Shown: piece after piece, positions 60,911-64,000 of the stretch
Position numbering within the stretch: the first letter of the stretch is position 1
Layout of the letters: each line of letters opens with the position of its first letter
Assembly (NCBI GenBank): GCA_977017575.1
Contig: CDRNVI010000030.1
Coordinates: 372,001 to 436,000, forward strand
DNA from: Paramoeba atlantica
Lineage: Eukaryota; Discosea
Direction: 5' to 3'
DNA: 64,000 nucleotides
Notes under the pieces: model-generated
What the model saw: the letters and a program-made list of their open reading frames with translations, nothing else
Database searches by the model: none
Told to the model about the DNA's origin: nothing
Position numbers and translations under genes: made by a program

Positions 60911-61296
60911 ATTTTTTTTTTAATTCCCTTGTAATGAAAAGACTCATCATTATGCGAGGACTGTTTTTATCCAAGACATTTGTATATATGATTGTTCCGT
61001 GCTGTCTTTTTTTTTTTGCAGCAAGAAGGAAACTTCCTGTCTCTTCAGTTAATAACACACCCAGGTTTACATATGAGATTAGATCAAAAAGGGGTTAATA
61101 TTTCCACTTTTTCATTTATTAACTACGTTCGAAAAAGAACTTCTTCAAAAGGCAGACTCTTCGTCGCTGCGAGGGTCAATGAATCTCCGAAGCTGAGAAA
61201 GCGCGATCGACCCGTTCAACTCTTGCAAGCGCAAGGCGAGATCATGTATTACGAACTCTCGTGATAAGCCGCACACATCAGCAAGCGAGTTAAACA
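60911..61296 (-). mobile_element. LINE A3: short 5'-truncated copy in LINE N
   Basis: Poly(T) at 60912-60921 is the complement of its poly(A). The minus strand reads SLADVCGLSREFVIHDLALR, LQELNGSIALSQLRRFIDPR, the LINE A C-terminus. ACAACAG flanks both sides (60904-60910, 61297-61303). Taking it out joins DAQQ to YHTFNMTLNG in phase. Confidence 0.85.
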
Positions 61297-61303
61297 ACAA
61301 CAG

Positions 61304-62020
61304 TACCACACTTTCAACATGACGTTGAATGGACAACAAATAGAACAGGTACGCGAATTCAAGTATCTGGGATCAATGATAGATGAGAACGCACAAATCG
61401 AGGCAGAAATCTCTAACCGAATACGAAATAGTATCACCAAGCTGAAGATGCTAAAACCAATTTGGTTTAACAATGCTATATCGAGGGACACAAAAAAGCG
61501 CATATTGGAAGTACAGATAATCCCCACGCTACTATATGGAAGTGCGACATGGGCACTGACACCAACGATATTCAGAAAACTAAATGCAATATATTTTAAA
61601 CTCAGACATCATGCGCTAAGAATTCCGTGGAAAGAGCCCAAACGTACACATTTAGACCAGACAAATAGTCACGTGGAACTGAAACTAATCTCATACGAAG
61701 AAGCCCTAAAACGAGCCAGCATGATACCCCTCCAAGCAAGGTTGGATATAAGAATATTGCAATACATAGGACACGTATCAAGAATGGGCCCCGAGCGGAT
61801 GCCAAATCGGGTTTTCTTTGGAGCATTTCTAACTAGGATACGGACACGAAAACTGGAGCCGTTTGAGTACAACGTACGCCAAGCAGCTCAGCGAGCTGGG
61901 CTAATACCACAGATATGGAAATACCAGGCACAAGACAGGGTTAAATGGAGGAGCACGCTTGAAAAGTATAAGCAAGAAGAAACGAAACAAAATAAGCGCA
62001 GAAAAAAGAGAAAAACTTAA
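61304..62020 (+). CDS. LINE N part 2 (C-terminal region)
   Basis: It continues YHTFNMTLNGQQIEQVREFK, YLGSMIDENAQIEAEISNRI, LLYGSATWALTP, RHHALRIPWKEPKR, GHVSRMGPERMPNRVFFG, AQDRVKWRSTLEKYKQ, and a basic KRRKKRKT end with TAA. It is colinear with LINE G. No stop or frameshift is seen in it, so apart from the LINE A3 insertion and its 5' truncation this LINE is well preserved. Confidence 0.88.
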   Translation, partial: YHTFNMTLNGQQIEQVREFKYLGSMIDENAQIEAEISNRIRNSITKLKMLKPIWFNNAISRDTKKRILEVQIIPTLLYGSATWALTPTIFRKLNAIYFKLRHHALRIPWKEPKRTHLDQTNSHVELKLISYEEALKRASMIPLQARLDIRILQYIGHVSRMGPERMPNRVFFGAFLTRIRTRKLEPFEYNVRQAAQRAGLIPQIWKYQAQDRVKWRSTLEKYKQEETKQNKRRKKRKT

Positions 62021-62640
62021 ATTAAAGTTTCCCATTTATGATATCATAGGCAGGAAGTACGTCGTATGAAATACAGGACTTATATGGAACAAGTGATACA
62101 TACGATATTGGTATAGATGCGTACAATATGTAAGCGAACTAGAAAGCTTACGAAAGGAGGTACCCGGCATCAAAATAGCAAGATGCTAAAGAACTAGGGC
62201 ATTACACCTTTCCTATAGATGGATTTGCCCAATGCCAATAAAACAAGGCATCAAATAACTAGGGTAATGTCTGTCTAAAGTCCGGTGTCTTCTTATATGA
62301 TTGAGCCAACCGCTCTCGTGCTAGAAGATTACTCCATTAATAAAAGTAAAGGTCTTAATAAAAGTAAAGGTCCTAATAAAAGTAAAGGTCTTAATAAAAG
62401 TAAAGGTCTTAATAAAAGTAAAGGTCTTAATAAAAGTAAAGGTCTTAATAAAAGTAAAGGTCTTAATAAAAGTAAAGTCACATCTAGCAATGGTCAAAAA
62501 CACCTTCGATGAGTACTCATACAAAAAGGTTGATCTTACAAAAAGGTTGATCTTACTTTATAAAAAGTGTGTTCTTTATAAAAGTGTGTTCTTTATAAAA
62601 AGTGTGTTCTTTATAAAAAGTGAATCAAAATCTCAAATTC
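62021..62640 (+). repeat. LINE N 3' UTR and tandem repeats
   Basis: The 3' UTR holds CCAATAAAACAAGGCATC and AAATAACTAGGGTAATG (62235-62270), shared with short retroposons at 28.6, 30.1 and 58.6 kb. Then come about eight units of an 18-mer (TAATAAAAGTAAAGGTCT, 62336-62475), two of ACAAAAAGGTTGATCTT (from 62520) and three or four of TTATAAAAAGTGTGTTC (62557-62625). The (NKSKGL) frame over the 18-mers is a by-product. Confidence 0.8.
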
Positions 62641-62984
62641 AAGTTCGTTGACTACTGTGAGATCAATCAATTTATTTGATTAGTCAAATGGGCATGTGTA
62701 TGATTGTTCCTAATGCATTGTAATTTTCAATAGGTAAAAATTTTAATGAAATTATATTTAATTTAATTTGAGGAATTCGCAAAGCATATTTTCAATCAGG
62801 AGTTGAAATCAGGGTTGAAGAGAGGCGGTACGAGAAGGAAAAGTGGATGGAGTCGCGTGGGTAGTGTTGTCGCAGCGAGCTTTGTGTTAGGATAAAATGA
62901 GAATAATAATAACAAGTAGAGCATTGCTGCGACCACTTGCGGACTGATATATATATATATATATGTATGTGGTACTAGAGTCGA
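62641..62984 (-). repeat. LINE O 3' UTR
   Basis: AT-rich. The complement of 62667-62695 (CCCATTTGACTAATCAAATA) is shared with the LINE J 3' UTR and marks the element's 3' end near 62665. An AT dinucleotide tract lies at 62947-62964. Confidence 0.65.
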
Positions 62985-64000
62985 TCAATGATTTAGTCCG
63001 CCAAGCCATTGTGCTGATGGAACGTACTTTCGAAGTTGCGTTGCAATGGTATATGCATTCATCTTCTCAATCTCGAGCTGGAAGGCTTCTTTCACGACTT
63101 TAACGTCTTGTTGTGATCGTTGGGCCAATAGAGACAAAAGGGTTTTCGTGTTTTTGTGTAGCTGCCCTAATTCGGTCATTGCCAGGCAGCTGAAACTTTC
63201 TTCTGGAATTCCTCCTTGCAGGACGTATTTCTTGTGTTTACGGTCAAGAGCATTCTGCATTAACTGTTCTGTGGAGGACTTGGTGTAGCTAGGGGCACAA
63301 CTGTGAACAACGGTGACGTCGTAGAGAATTTCTCCTGCATGAGACCACATAATGCCTAGGTCGGGACCGGAGCGTATGCGCCTGGCTCTGCATGGGTGAT
63401 TTTCGGAGAGCTCGTCAGAGACTGTTGCCTTACATTTAGTGCAGAAGAATGATGAATGTACTTGGCTCTACAACGTGAGCTAACCCTGCTTTGGCACACA
63501 GTTCTCCTAAGAAACGAACTAATCTTGTGTGTTTCTTTGTCGCATTGATTCCACAGCATTGCGTGCATCCAGGTATATGTTGAAATATCGTGTCGGACGT
63601 ATGTTCTGACAGGCATCCTGGGCACACGACTGTTTTTGGCATATTGTTGGGCACGATTCCTAGGCGCATCATTATACAAAATCGGAAGAGATATGGATTT
63701 ATGTAATTGCTGGTTGAATGTAGATGTTGAAAAGATGATGATCCTCGTTCCATCAGTTCGCTGAGGCGTTTATCCTTTTTGAGCTCGGTCGCAGTGCGTT
63801 TTTGCTCGGCTCGGATCGCTTTCATGGCCATTCGCTTGGATGTATCGTTTGTCAGGTTGGCGTGTTCGCTTTTGGTTCTGATTCGCTTGGATCCCGCAGT
63901 GACCACCGGAGCGTTGTAGGATTTTGATTGCTCTTCAATGGCCTTGCGAGAGGCAAGGAAAAAGTGCTTTTGTTTCAAGCATGACGGCGTGAGCCCGAGT
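62985..64000 (-). pseudogene. LINE O: C-terminal part of a CRE-like LINE
   Basis: Minus strand, entering from beyond the window. 63978-63450 gives a helical linker (KRMAMKAIRAEQKRTATELK), YINPYLFRFCIMMRLGIVPN, and CCHC (CPGCLSEH...HIPGCTQCCG). One frameshift near 63447 then leads to FCTKCKATVSDE...H..C and RIRSGPDLGIMWSHAGEILY, DVTVVHSC (nuclease), ending GGLNH at 62985. It has the layout of LINE F. One frameshift disables it within the window. Confidence 0.85.

Noticed and set aside
62285-62512. Frame with repeated NKSKGL
   Set aside because: It follows an 18-bp tandem repeat in a LINE 3' UTR.

Overview
The window looks like a retrotransposon graveyard from a euglenozoan protist, most likely a kinetoplastid or close relative. 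I found no host protein gene, rRNA or tRNA. Two things point to the organism. First, several LINEs begin with the 3' part of a spliced leader whose core (CAGTTTCTGTAC, ending TTG) is that of kinetoplastid and diplonemid leaders. Second, the window is full of VIPER-like tyrosine-recombinase (YR) retroelements with gene order gag-YR-RT/RNase H, accompanied by short SIRE-like partners, a pairing known from trypanosomes.

Layout. 1-1.05 kb: YR scrap and LINE A tail. 1.17-5.59 kb: LINE B, almost full length. 5.6-7.2 kb: minisatellite and a poly(A)-ended retroposon (R). 7.2-12.2 kb: VIPER-like V1, three open genes. 12.4-17.1 kb: LINEs C and D, head to tail across a spliced-leader linker; C has a tandem duplication, a ubiquitin-like domain and a 2A-like motif. 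17.1-26.8 kb: VIPER-like remains V2-V4, two MITEs and the start of LINE E. 26.8-33.2 kb: a mosaic of LINE H, GC-rich minisatellites, VIPER-like V5, SINE-like pieces, LINE I and LINE A2. 33.6-36.9 kb: VIPER-like V6 and LINE J. 36.9-58.2 kb: one nest. LINE LM (minus) is split by VIPER-like V7, whose end repeat is split by LINE G, which is split by LINE F and by the whole-looking VIPER-like V8; SIRE-like units and an unclassified insert sit in these. 58.2-64 kb: LINE A scraps, a SIRE-like unit holding a MITE, LINE N and LINE O.

How the parts relate. There are four LINE groups: zinc-ribbon LINEs with a restriction-like endonuclease (B, C, D); CRE/SLACS-like LINEs (E, F, I, J, LM, O); LINE A, seen only as a CRE-like C-terminus; and ingi/RTE-like LINEs (G, H, N), whose 3' ends also occur as short retroposed pieces. 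V8 carries split direct repeats (A1 - genes - B1-A2-B2), and the SIRE-like units are A+B pieces without genes. All reading was by eye; family names rest on motifs, not on database searches.
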